The translations under genes and the position numbers were made by a program. Below, one piece after another: positions 29,411 through 37,851 of a stretch of 64,000 nucleotides of DNA. Each line of letters opens with the position of its first letter. Position 1 is the stretch's first letter. The DNA comes from an uncultured Opitutales bacterium (GTDB lineage: Bacteria > Verrucomicrobiota > Verrucomicrobiia > Opitutales > Intestinicryptomonadaceae), in NCBI GenBank assembly GCA_944389195.1, contig CALXLM010000034.1, positions 1 through 64,000 of the forward strand, read 5' to 3'. The notes under the pieces were generated by a model, which was not told where the DNA came from, did not search any database, and saw only the letters and a list, made by a program, of their open reading frames with translations.

Positions 29411-30856
29411 ATGGCACGAATCACTGAATACTGCGCGGCTATGCTGTCGGCGGCGGCTTTTGCTTTCGCCGCGCTTGCCGATTGTGCGCGCGCCGAAACC
29501 GGTGCGGCATCCGGCATTGCGTTTATGCGGGCGGACAAAATGTGCGCCGTTATGGATTTCGACTACGGCCAAATCGAAAAGATAACGCAGGCTGCGGTGT
29601 CGAAAATAAGGGGCATGGCCGAAAGGGGAGATCCCGACGCGATGGCGTCGCTGGGGGTGTGCCACTATTTGGGGCTCGGCGTACCGGCAGATCCCGGCAA
29701 GGCTGCCGAGCAGTTTGCGATGTCGGCTTTTTCGGGAAATCCTTTCGGAATGTGGGGGATTGCTGTGTGCATGCTCGAGGGGCGCGGTGTTCCGCAAAAC
29801 GAAAAGGACGCAGTGGCGTTCCTGAAAAAATCGGCCAAGAAAAATTGTCCGGCCGCCTTGAACAGGCTCGGGGTGTGCTATTATCGCGGCGCCGGGGTTC
29901 CCAAAAACGAGAAGCTGGCGGTGGAAATGTTTGAAAAGGCCATTAAACTCGGTTCAAACAGGGCCAAGGTTTCGCTTTCGCGCGCATATCTCGAGGGCGC
30001 GGGGGTTCAAAAAGATGCGGGCATGGCGAAGAAACTTCTCGAAAGCGCGGCGCGCGCTGGCAACGTCGTGGCGCAGAACAACCTCGGAGTGTTTTATCTC
30101 GAGGGGCTGGGCGGAAAACCCGACGAATTTGCGGCCTTTGGGTGGTTTGACATGGCGGCAAAAAAAAATTATCCGCCGGCGATGCTTTTTCTCGGCATGG
30201 CATATCTTCAGGGAGCGGGGGTTGCGCCGGATGCGGCAAAGGGCTTTCGTTTCATAAAAGATGCCGCGGAGCGCGGAAACGCCGAGGCACAAAACAACCT
30301 TGGAGTGTGCTATACGAACGGGTACGGAACCGACGCAAATGCCGTTTCGGCGTTTGGGTGGTATAAAAAATCTGCCGAACAGGGATATGCGATAGCGCAA
30401 AACAATCTGGCCGATTGCTATTTTCACGGCGCCGGCTGCGTAGAAGATAAATACGAGGCTGTAAAATGGTATAGGCGCGCGGCTTTTCAGGGCGACGTTT
30501 CGGCGCAGAGCAATTTGGGCTACTGTTATTTGGAGGGAATCGGCACCGGAAAAAGCGCCGCAGATGCGATAAAATGGCTTAAGAAGGCTGCCGATGCTGG
30601 CGACGTTTCGGCGCAGAGCAATTTGGGAACCTGCTATGTCAACGCGGTGGGGGTCGAAAGAAACCTTCCGGAAGCCATAAAGTATTTGTCGTTGGCTGCC
30701 CAAAAGGAAGACGCGCAGGCGTTGGGAAATCTCGGGGCATGCTATTATAACGGCATAGGGGTTGAAAAAAACGAGCTTAAGGGAGTGGACCTTTTGCGCC
30801 GGGCGGCGCGCGCCGGCAACGACGAGGCGAGAAAAGCTCTAAACCGGATTAGGTGA
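29411..30856 (+). CDS. Secreted Sel1-like repeat protein
   Basis: A 481-residue exported protein built almost entirely from Sel1-type helical repeats, which act as protein-binding scaffolds. A signal peptide covers about 1-29 (ALADCARAE end). I count eleven 36-residue repeats plus a capping half repeat. Each has the pattern A-x-G-[ND]-x-x-A-x-x-N-L-G-x-C-Y-x-x-G-x-G-V, then A-x-x-W-x-x-x-A-A. Repeats 9 and 10 share an identical 29-nt DNA stretch, starting at 30491 and at 30599. Most repeats carry a Cys in the LGVCY position. Partner and process are unknown; Sel1 proteins commonly sit in envelope stress or signalling routes. Confidence 0.88.
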   Translation: MARITEYCAAMLSAAAFAFAALADCARAETGAASGIAFMRADKMCAVMDFDYGQIEKITQAAVSKIRGMAERGDPDAMASLGVCHYLGLGVPADPGKAAEQFAMSAFSGNPFGMWGIAVCMLEGRGVPQNEKDAVAFLKKSAKKNCPAALNRLGVCYYRGAGVPKNEKLAVEMFEKAIKLGSNRAKVSLSRAYLEGAGVQKDAGMAKKLLESAARAGNVVAQNNLGVFYLEGLGGKPDEFAAFGWFDMAAKKNYPPAMLFLGMAYLQGAGVAPDAAKGFRFIKDAAERGNAEAQNNLGVCYTNGYGTDANAVSAFGWYKKSAEQGYAIAQNNLADCYFHGAGCVEDKYEAVKWYRRAAFQGDVSAQSNLGYCYLEGIGTGKSAADAIKWLKKAADAGDVSAQSNLGTCYVNAVGVERNLPEAIKYLSLAAQKEDAQALGNLGACYYNGIGVEKNELKGVDLLRRAARAGNDEARKALNRIR

Positions 30857-31203
30857 CCATTTCCCGTTGGCTGGTTTGGCGGCGCCACGGCCGGCTATGC
30901 TTCCGCCTTCGGCGCTTTTATTTGCGCCATTCGCGTGCATAATATAAATTTTTGTTTATGCGGCCGGGCGTTCGGAAGCTAAGGTTTCAAACGCGCATAT
31001 GGGAAGTGCGCGAAATGTGGGATTTTTTTTAGGGCATAAAATTTTCCGGTTTGGAAATCGCAATATCTAAAAAAAACTTAAAAAATTTTGTTTTTTTACG
31101 GGGGGAGTTTTTTTGTTTATATATATAGCTGTAATTATATTATAAATTTACGTTAAAGCCGGGCATGGATATCCGTATTTTCAAAAATACCTAAAAACGC
31201 ATT
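30857..31203. other. AT-rich intergenic region before the GH50-like gene
   Basis: No gene is supported. From about 31020 the sequence becomes markedly AT-rich with long A and T runs and ATATATATAG near 31120-31130. The composition suggests a curved, regulator-rich upstream region for the promoter at 31204-31232. No dyad operator could be picked out with confidence. Confidence 0.45.
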
Positions 31204-31232
31204 TTGACAATTTAAATTTCAAAAGATAAAAT
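31204..31232 (+). promoter_or_regulatory. Near-consensus sigma70 promoter of the GH50-like gene
   Basis: TTGACA at 31204-31209, a 17-nt spacer, then TAAAAT at 31227-31232, five of six positions of the -10 consensus. Expected transcription start is near 31239, giving a leader of about 30 nt that contains GGGAGGA at 31256-31262 before the ATG at 31271. It is the best-formed promoter in the window and predicts strong expression unless repressed. Confidence 0.8.
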
Positions 31233-31270
31233 ACGTCGAGAAACATTAACCAGTGGGAGGAATTTTTATC

Positions 31271-33376
31271 ATGATGTTTAAATATTGTGCATTGCCTGTT
31301 TGTTTTTTTGTGGCAGCGGCCTTTTTGCATGCCGGAGAAACCGTTTTATTTGACGCATCTAAAGATTTCCACCGCTTGTCTTCGGAAAGCGGGGCTAAAA
31401 TTGCAAAGGGAGATGGGAAGGCCGTCGTAAGCTACGAGGGTGAGTTCGGCGAAAACTCGGGCATAGCAATTTCCGGAAATTGGGATTTGTCGGGATTTTC
31501 GTCTCTTAAATTTTATTTCGACAGCGAGCCTTCAAAAGAAATTCCACTGAGAATCGTCATTCAAAACAGCAAGGTGGATTGGAGCGGCAAAAACGGATAT
31601 TTGTCTATGGGCGCTTACGCCAATTCGCCTTCGGTTTTGATGAAACTTGCGTTTGTCAGCCCCGAAAAAAACGAAGTAGCCGAAATGCTGAGCGACAGAA
31701 AAAAAATGAGGGGGAACCCGTTTTCAATGTCCGAATCCAATATCGACCTGAAAAACGTTTCCAAGATTCGCCTGTATGTGCGCAATCCGTCGCCCGACAT
31801 GAAATGGAGCCTGAAGAAAATAGTGGCGTCCACCGGGGGCGGCGTTCCCGAGAGGCCGGCGTGGTTCGACATTCCCAAAGAAAAATTTTTCCCGTTCATC
31901 GACAAATACGGCCAGTTTAAGCACAAGGAGTGGAAGGATAAAATACATTCGGACGCCGATTTGCAGGCCGCGATAAAAACCGAAAACGCCTATCTTGAAA
32001 AATACGGTGGCGCGGCTGACCGCGATAAATGGGGCGGATGGGAAAAAGGCCCCAAACTTTCAGCTTCGGGGCGTTTCCGGGTGGAAAAGATAAACGGCAA
32101 ATGGTGGATGGTCGATCCGGACGGCAGATTGTTTTGGTCGCACGGGGCGGTCCGGGTGACGCCGTCGTCGGGAGAGACGCCGCTCGACGGCCGAAAGTTT
32201 TTCTTTGAATACCTGCCTCCCGAGGGCGACGCTCTCGGCCAGTTCTACCACACGCACGACGAGCTTCTGCGCCCGTACTATGTCAAGCGCGACATAAAGG
32301 AGACGTACGATTTTTCCGCCGCCAATATTTTCAGAAAATACGGCGACAATTGGCTTGAGAAATACGCCGACATCTGCCACAAGCGTTTTAAGAGCTGGGG
32401 GCTTAACACCATTGCAAACAGCTCGGACAAGCGCATTTTCATGATGCGCCGTACGCCGTACATCGACCGTTTCGAAATAAAATCGCCCGAACTGAGCGGA
32501 AGCGAGGGCTACTGGTGGGCTTTCCGAGATCCTTTCGATCCGAAGTTCCGCGAAAACGTCAGAAAAAACCTCGAAGAGCGCAGGGACGAAATTTCGGATC
32601 CGTGGTGTATCGGGATATTCGTCGACAACGAATTGGAATGGGGCAAGCCCAATTCACACGCGGTTTGGGCGCTTTTGTCCCCTGCCGATTGCGTTGCAAA
32701 GAAAGTTTTTGTAAGCGTACTTAAAAACAAATACGGCGAAATAGAGAATCTCAACGAGGTGTGGGGGGCTAATTTTCTTTCGTGGGACGAGCTGTTAAAC
32801 AGGCGCGCCGAACCCCCGAAGGGTTCTTATGACGACTGCGTGGCGTTTTCCGAAAAAATAATAGAGGAATATTTTAAAGTGATACGCAGCGAGATTAAAT
32901 CGGCGGATCCTCACATTCTCTACATGGGCTGCAGATTTGCCGGAACTCCCAAGAAGAATCCGAACGTTATGTATATATGCGCCAAATATTGCGACGCAAT
33001 CAGCTACAATATCTACCGGGACGTTCTCGACGCTTTGGCGCTTCCTCCGGGCATAGACAAGCCCATAATAATCGGCGAATTTCATTTCGGCGCTCTCGAC
33101 AGGGGCAAGTTCCATACGGGACTGGTTCCGAAGCTCTCCCAAGAGGACAGGGCGCAGTCTTATTACAAATATGTCGAATCGGCGCTGAAGCACCCCAACG
33201 TGATAGGGACGCACTGGCATCAGTTTTCCGACCAGGCCACGACAGGCAGGTTCGACGGGGAGAATTTTCAAGTCGGCTTCACTGACATTTGCGACACCCC
33301 GTATTGGGAGACCGTCGAAAAAGTCAGGGAGATCGGATACAAAATGTACGACGTAAGAAGCGGCGAAGAAAAATAA
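31271..33376 (+). CDS. Secreted GH50-like (beta-agarase-type) glycoside hydrolase
   Basis: A 701-residue exported enzyme. Residues 1-21 are a signal peptide. About 25-210 form a beta-sandwich resembling a carbohydrate-binding module. The rest is a TIM-barrel catalytic domain with GRFRVEKINGKWWMVDPDGRLFWSHG at its entrance, the acid/base candidate E454 in GIFVDNELEWG and the nucleophile candidate E603 in IIGEFHFGALDRG. This organisation resembles GH50 agarases and the many agarase-like enzymes of Verrucomicrobia and Planctomycetes whose substrates are not agar. Which galactan or other glycan it cuts is unknown. Start: ATG 31271, 8 nt after a clear Shine-Dalgarno, although ATG 31274 is possible. 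The gene is monocistronic, bounded by a strong promoter and a terminator. Confidence 0.75.
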   Translation: MMFKYCALPVCFFVAAAFLHAGETVLFDASKDFHRLSSESGAKIAKGDGKAVVSYEGEFGENSGIAISGNWDLSGFSSLKFYFDSEPSKEIPLRIVIQNSKVDWSGKNGYLSMGAYANSPSVLMKLAFVSPEKNEVAEMLSDRKKMRGNPFSMSESNIDLKNVSKIRLYVRNPSPDMKWSLKKIVASTGGGVPERPAWFDIPKEKFFPFIDKYGQFKHKEWKDKIHSDADLQAAIKTENAYLEKYGGAADRDKWGGWEKGPKLSASGRFRVEKINGKWWMVDPDGRLFWSHGAVRVTPSSGETPLDGRKFFFEYLPPEGDALGQFYHTHDELLRPYYVKRDIKETYDFSAANIFRKYGDNWLEKYADICHKRFKSWGLNTIANSSDKRIFMMRRTPYIDRFEIKSPELSGSEGYWWAFRDPFDPKFRENVRKNLEERRDEISDPWCIGIFVDNELEWGKPNSHAVWALLSPADCVAKKVFVSVLKNKYGEIENLNEVWGANFLSWDELLNRRAEPPKGSYDDCVAFSEKIIEEYFKVIRSEIKSADPHILYMGCRFAGTPKKNPNVMYICAKYCDAISYNIYRDVLDALALPPGIDKPIIIGEFHFGALDRGKFHTGLVPKLSQEDRAQSYYKYVESALKHPNVIGTHWHQFSDQATTGRFDGENFQVGFTDICDTPYWETVEKVREIGYKMYDVRSGEEK

Positions 33377-33410
33377 TACAAGCATACACACCCATCACAC
33401 AGATAATAGC

Positions 33411-33445
33411 AAAGGCTCGCCCGATTTTTCTGGCGAGCCTTTTCC
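33411..33445 (+). terminator. Intrinsic terminator of the GH50-like gene
   Basis: An 11-bp perfect stem, AAAGGCTCGCC at 33411-33421 and GGCGAGCCTTT at 33432-33442, with a 10-nt loop. It is followed by TCC and a T-run to about 33451. It lies 35 nt after the stop codon and closes the monocistronic unit. Confidence 0.9.
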
Positions 33446-33782
33446 TTTTTTATGCGCCTGCCGCTGTGCGTGGCGGACAGAAAAAGGGGATTGTAGAATA
33501 TCTTTTTTTTCCGGCCCGGGGCGGGCGGCGGCTGGGCGCGGTTTGGGAAGGTCCCGCTCCACCGGCGGCAGGGCGCGGCCTTCTAACCCGGCATGCTTGC
33601 GCCAAAAATGAATGGACGCCATTTTTTGGCAGGATTTTTTGCGGGATTGGCGCGGAATACGGCCCCTCCGGCGGGATTTAGCCCTCAGGAATTCCGGAGC
33701 CGGCGTTTGCTTTTTTAAACAGAGGCGCGCAATATTTTTAAAAATGCTTGCGTCGGGGGCGGGCATTTTAGAGATTACGCGC
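33446..33782. other. Intergenic region, one possible hairpin
   Basis: No gene supported. The left part is very GC-rich. At 33601-33630, GCCAAAAATG pairs with CATTTTTTGGC (one bulged base) around a 9-nt loop. TTTTTT follows a few bases later, which might be a weak plus-strand terminator or leftover of one. Confidence 0.4.
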
Positions 33783-34007
33783 ATGCTGATGAGAAAAAAC
33801 CGTGTGCTGGTTGCAAAGAACGCGAAATCGGTGCGTTCGGGAGACCCGCTTGAGGCTTTCAAAAGGCAGACAAAAGGTGAAATGGGCAAATATCAGGTTC
33901 GCGGCGAAATTTGGAAGTCGCTAAGAAAGCTCGTTTTTCTTGCGGCCGGGTTGGCTCTGTTTTATTTCATGCGCGAATGCTGGCTTGCGTGGGATATCTT
34001 TCAATAG
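33783..34007 (+). CDS. Possible small single-pass membrane protein
   Basis: A 74-residue frame with a basic N-terminal half rich in Lys and Arg, including KNAKSVRSGDPLEAFKRQ, and one membrane segment, LVFLAAGLALFYFM, near the C terminus. No family recognised. It lies 40 nt upstream of the exonuclease gene on the same strand and could be co-transcribed. The absence of a good Shine-Dalgarno and of detectable homology makes it uncertain; the organised charge and hydrophobicity is the reason to list it. Confidence 0.35.
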   Translation: MLMRKNRVLVAKNAKSVRSGDPLEAFKRQTKGEMGKYQVRGEIWKSLRKLVFLAAGLALFYFMRECWLAWDIFQ

Positions 34008-34047
34008 TTTTAAATCGGCCGTTAAAACAACCATATCTGGAAAGAAC

Positions 34048-34926
34048 ATGAAGTACTATTTGATAGACGGATACAATCTCGCTTTTAGGTGTTTTTACGC
34101 CATGCCGGACCTTTCGCGTTCCGACGGGTTCCCAACGGGGGCGCTCCACGCGTTTTTTGCAAGCCTTTTGAAGCTTTCATCGTCGGATACTCCCCATTTC
34201 ACAGCTGTGTTTTTCGACAAGGGGGGCTCGAGGCGCCATCTCGAAATTTTCCCTGAGTATAAGGCAAACCGAGCCGACGCCCCAGAAAATTTTCGGAGAC
34301 AAATTCCGCAAATGAAATATTTGTGCGAGATATTCGGATTCGAACCGACTGAATCGGAGGGGGTGGAGGCCGACGACCTTTTGGCGAGCGCGGCCGTTAA
34401 GCTTAAAGCCGGCGGAAATTCCGTGGCGATAGTCAGCGCCGACAAGGATTTTGCACAGCTCGTGTCCCCGAACATACGCCAGCTTCTTCCCCCGAAGCCG
34501 CGCCTTAAAGAGTGGGTTGAACTGGACAGCGTGGGGGTCAAGGCGAAGTTCGGTGTCGCGCCGGCGCAAATACCGGCGTATCTTGCGCTTGTCGGAGATT
34601 CTTCAGACAACATACCGGGCTTGGACGGTGTCGGCCCGAAAACGGCGGCAAAATGGCTTAAGGATTTCGGAGACATAGAAACGCTTATACGCCGCGCCGA
34701 TTGGATAAAACCCGACAGGTTCAGGAAAGTCGTGGCCGAATCGGCGGAACTGCTTAGGCGAAACCTTGAACTTGTCACTCTCGACACGTCGCTCGACGTG
34801 TGCGTCAAACCTTCCAAAGTTCCGGACTTTGCCGAGATAATCCATTTTCTCGAGGAAATGGAAATGAAAAAATCGCTTTTCAGCCTTAGAAATTTTGCAA
34901 GGGAGCAATATCAGATAACAATTTAG
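34048..34926 (+). CDS. Stand-alone 5'-3' exonuclease (PolA N-terminal type / flap endonuclease family)
   Basis: A 292-residue nuclease matching the 5'-3' exonuclease domain of DNA polymerase I, without polymerase or 3'-5' domains. It has the N-terminal LIDGYNLAFRCFYAMP with a metal-binding Asp, DKGGSRRHLEIFPEYKANR, the acidic VEADDLLAS and SADKDFAQLV, and the helix-three-turn-helix DNA-binding GDSSDNIPGLDGVGPKTAAKW. It would remove RNA primers or 5' flaps during replication and repair. Start ATG 34048 has GGAAAG upstream. Orphan exonucleases of this kind coexist with full PolA in many bacteria; whether this genome also has a full PolA cannot be seen here. Confidence 0.9.
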   Translation: MKYYLIDGYNLAFRCFYAMPDLSRSDGFPTGALHAFFASLLKLSSSDTPHFTAVFFDKGGSRRHLEIFPEYKANRADAPENFRRQIPQMKYLCEIFGFEPTESEGVEADDLLASAAVKLKAGGNSVAIVSADKDFAQLVSPNIRQLLPPKPRLKEWVELDSVGVKAKFGVAPAQIPAYLALVGDSSDNIPGLDGVGPKTAAKWLKDFGDIETLIRRADWIKPDRFRKVVAESAELLRRNLELVTLDTSLDVCVKPSKVPDFAEIIHFLEEMEMKKSLFSLRNFAREQYQITI

Positions 34927-35102
34927 TCCAGGCATTAGAAAAGGAAAACAGTATCGGATTACGCTGTGAATCAGTTGTTTGCTGCATGGGGCGGCGGCTT
35001 GAGCGGCGTTTAAATTCCGGTTGTGCTGATAAATTATAGAGTATATAGGGCTCTTCCCTTAACCGTCCTGCCGCTTGGTGTGCGGATATTTCTCTTGGAA
35101 AA
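34927..35102. other. Short intergenic spacer
   Basis: This 176-nt spacer separates the exonuclease and NagB-like genes. I see no terminator hairpin or convincing promoter hexamers in it. Confidence 0.3.
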
Positions 35103-35861
35103 ATGAAGACACTTCAAAAAGACAAGCTCACCGTAAAAATAGGGGACAGCTGCGAAGAAACCGGCAAGGCCGCCGCTCGCGATGCCGCCGATTATCTTTC
35201 TAAAGTTGCGTCTGGCGGCGCATATATAAATGTGGTATTTGCCGCCGCGCCGTCCCAGAACGCGTTTTTGGACGCTCTGCTCAGATGCGCCGTCCCTTGG
35301 GAACGCGTCAGGGCTTTTCATATGGACGAGTACATAGGGCTTCCCGACGGCGCCCAGCAAAGTTTCGGAAACTATTTAGAAAGGCGCATATTTTCGAAAG
35401 CTCCCTTTAAATCGGTGCACTATATCCGCGACTGCGGCGCCGGGCCGGAGGAACTTTGCCGCAAGTATGCGCGGATTATCGCCGACTATCCTCCCGATGT
35501 GGTTTTTATGGGCATAGGCGAAAACGCCCACATTGCCTTTAACGATCCGGCGTTCGCAAAATTTAACGACAAAGAGAGCGTAAAAATTGTCGAACTGGAC
35601 GAAATATGCCGCCGGCAACAGGTAAATGACGGGTGTTTCCGGAAAGTTTCAGACGTTCCGAAGTTCGCCGTCACGCTTACGATACCGGCTTTGATGTCGG
35701 CCAGAAAAATATTTTGCGTTGTTCCGTACGCTTCGAAAGCCGACGCCGTAAGAAGGGTATTTTTTGGAAAGATAGAAGAGGCGTGCCCGGCGTCAATTTT
35801 GAGACTCCACTCCGACGCGACAATGTACTGCGACCGCGACAGCGCAAAATATATTCTTTGA
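35103..35861 (+). CDS. Glucosamine-6-phosphate deaminase/isomerase family protein (NagB-like)
   Basis: A 252-residue sugar-phosphate isomerase of the NagB/6-phosphogluconolactonase fold. FHMDEYIGL at 72-80 places D75 at the position of the catalytic Asp72 of E. coli NagB. GIGENAHIAFNDP at 136-148 gives H142 for the ring-opening His143. The canonical GHIAFNEP has become AHIAFNDP, and Asp141 is Asn140, as in several Gram-positive NagB proteins. It probably converts glucosamine-6-phosphate or a related amino-sugar phosphate to fructose-6-phosphate and ammonia. No nagA or transporter gene is adjacent. Start ATG 35103 fits the family. Confidence 0.8.
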   Translation: MKTLQKDKLTVKIGDSCEETGKAAARDAADYLSKVASGGAYINVVFAAAPSQNAFLDALLRCAVPWERVRAFHMDEYIGLPDGAQQSFGNYLERRIFSKAPFKSVHYIRDCGAGPEELCRKYARIIADYPPDVVFMGIGENAHIAFNDPAFAKFNDKESVKIVELDEICRRQQVNDGCFRKVSDVPKFAVTLTIPALMSARKIFCVVPYASKADAVRRVFFGKIEEACPASILRLHSDATMYCDRDSAKYIL

Positions 35862-36552
35862 CAGCGCATCGCACCGCATTTCGCTAAATTAAAAAACGTT
35901 TGAAAAATTTTTTCCGGGGCGCCAATGACACGCCGGTTCTATTTGGAAATTTGCCGCCTTGATTGCGCTTCGCATCCGCGAAATTAAAACGCGCTTTAAC
36001 ATGCCTTGATTTTTACCGGAGGATTGGGTCTTTGTCGGATTTTTTACGGGAAAATATTGCCCGTTTTTTAGCGCGGGAGCAAGGAAAGCGCGCGGCGCAA
36101 TTTTGGCGCCGGATTTTAAAGCCGCTGCAATTTTTACATGGAGCCGCGGCGCGCCGATGCCGAGAAGGTTTTTCCTAGTTAAAATATATACTGCGAATTT
36201 GCATGCCGGTTTTGGGATTTGCGGCGTGCCGATACAGCGCGGAACGGGTTGCGGTTTTATAGATTACACTTGGAAAAATCGCCGTTTTTATTTTGCAATG
36301 CGCGTCGTTTTTTAGGGGAAGAGCAATCCGCATAAACGGCGGATGGGGCGCCCCGCAAATTGTCCGATGTTTTGGGGGGTGTCGTCCAGTTTAAACGGGT
36401 TTCGGCAACCGTTCAAATCAGTTGCAAGCGCTTTGCGTTTTTGAAACAGAGCGTGCGGCCAAATGCAAAAAAAATCTTTGCATTGCCCGCGCGGAGGCGG
36501 CATGCTGTTGAGCCGGTTGAGTGCTGGCGGGGCGGGATTGGCGCGCGGCAAT
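35862..36552. other. Long intergenic region without a recognised gene
   Basis: About 690 nt between the convergent NagB-like and Asp-box genes. Short open frames at 35963-36178, 36103-36315 and 36360-36629 have no motif, no consistent start region and overlap one another. I see no tRNA-like fold or strong terminator. Alternating GC-rich and T-rich tracts suggest a decayed or non-coding stretch. Confidence 0.4.
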
Positions 36553-37815
36553 TTAAGGCTTTCCCATATTCAGAAGCGGGGAATCGACATTCCTTTGGCG
36601 GAAATTTTTTATTCTATGGAAGGTCATAAGATTTGAATCGTGGTAATTTTTAGCCTTTGAAACACCGTCAAAGCACGCCGTGCGGCAGACGAATATGATA
36701 TCGTCGCCGTCGAACAGCCAGTCCGCATATTGGTATCCGTCGTGTTTCGGGTCGCCGCTTTTGATTAAGACGGAATTGAGCCTCCATGTCTTTAAATCTT
36801 TTGATTCCATGAGTGCGAGCACATTTCGGCAGGCAGTGGGGGGTCTTGAGGATCTGTATTCTTCGGGGATATAGTTGGAAAGGGTCCAATATTTGTCGCT
36901 TTTAGGGTCGTAGCGGGGCACAAATTTTTTGTTGGCGCCGGGCAGGCGGGCAAAATCGTTTAGATTAAATTCGAGCGATTTACCGTCGGGTGAAACCCTT
37001 AACATTGCGGCGATGTCGTCGGTGTTGCCCTCGACGCGCATCATGTTAAAAATTTGGCCGTCGCTTTCCCTCCTTACCATGTTTCCCTCAAGCCATGTCC
37101 AGTGGGCGGATCCTGCGGCGGATTCGGGGAATGGTACGGAGTTTGTGTATGTCCAGTTGTCGGCGTCCAACAAATCGGAATTTTCGGGGGCCGACATGAC
37201 AAAGGCGCGGAATTTCAGCTTATGCCATTCGGGCGTGTTGTCGACCGCCTCTATTGCCCTCCATATTCTTCCGTTTGCAACAATAGTGGCACACGGGGCG
37301 GTGTGGTAGCCGTTCTGCCTGTTGGAACGCAAAAGCAGGCCGCTTTTTTCGTCTTTCGGCTCGGTCCATGTCTTGCCGCCGTCGGTGGATTTCCTTATTA
37401 CGAGATCGCCGTTGTTGTTGCGCGGGCTTAAGATGTAAAGAGCTCCGTTGTGGAAGAATAAGCCCCCCCAGAACTGGTTGAACTCGGCGACTTTTTCCCA
37501 AGTGTTTCCCCTGTCGGCGGAGCGGTACACGTTTGTGGCGGCGTTTTTGCGTTCGTCGGCGGCAGGCCCGAAAAAATCGTGGCTTGCCACATAGGATCCG
37601 TCGGGCAAGACTGCCAGCGAAACCGAGCCTATAAATTTTTTCAGCTCCGCCGGGGCGTGCGCTATGATTCTCCCCGGTATTATTGAAGTGTCGGGTACCG
37701 AAACGGAGCGAGTTTTGCAAGTCGGCGGATTTGAAGAGTCGGCTCCAGGGGAAATGTTTATCGCGGACGCCAAATTTGCGGCTGCGAAAAAAACTGTTAA
37801 TGCCAAAACTTTCAT
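36553..37815 (-). CDS. Secreted Asp-box (sialidase-fold) protein
   Basis: A 420-residue exported beta-propeller. A signal peptide covers about 1-18 (MKVLALTVFFAAANLASA). Two Asp boxes are clear, SADRGNTW and STDGGKTW, each a beta-hairpin mark of sialidase-like propellers; later blades are degenerate. I do not see the classical FRIP arginine motif, so exo-sialidase activity is not proven and other exo-glycosidases or glycan-binding propellers are possible. Orientation is convergent with the NagB-like gene. Both could act in host- or mucus-derived amino-sugar use, but this is inference from proximity. Confidence 0.7.
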   Translation of the reverse strand: MKVLALTVFFAAANLASAINISPGADSSNPPTCKTRSVSVPDTSIIPGRIIAHAPAELKKFIGSVSLAVLPDGSYVASHDFFGPAADERKNAATNVYRSADRGNTWEKVAEFNQFWGGLFFHNGALYILSPRNNNGDLVIRKSTDGGKTWTEPKDEKSGLLLRSNRQNGYHTAPCATIVANGRIWRAIEAVDNTPEWHKLKFRAFVMSAPENSDLLDADNWTYTNSVPFPESAAGSAHWTWLEGNMVRRESDGQIFNMMRVEGNTDDIAAMLRVSPDGKSLEFNLNDFARLPGANKKFVPRYDPKSDKYWTLSNYIPEEYRSSRPPTACRNVLALMESKDLKTWRLNSVLIKSGDPKHDGYQYADWLFDGDDIIFVCRTACFDGVSKAKNYHDSNLMTFHRIKNFRQRNVDSPLLNMGKP

Positions 37816-37823
37816 GAAATTGA

Positions 37824-37851
37824 CATTCTATGGCCCTTTGAGATGTGTTCA
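37824..37851 (-). promoter_or_regulatory. Possible promoter of the Asp-box gene
   Basis: On the minus strand TTGAAC is followed after 16 nt by TAGAAT, five of six positions of the -10 consensus, ending 9 nt before the ATG. As with the xylanase gene, this would give a very short or absent 5' leader. The -35 match is only moderate. Confidence 0.35.

Noticed and set aside
33641-36545. Identical 14-mer GCGGGATTGGCGCG in two intergenic regions (33641-33654 and 36532-36545)
   Set aside because: A few shared 14-mers are expected by chance in 64 kb, and the flanks do not match, so it is not a repeat element.
35963-36629. Three overlapping short plus-strand frames
   Set aside because: They overlap each other and the end of the convergent Asp-box gene, lack start signals and show no family pattern.
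36553-37815. Calling the Asp-box protein a confirmed sialidase
   Set aside because: Only two clear Asp boxes and no FRIP arginine motif; the fold is supported, the activity is not.
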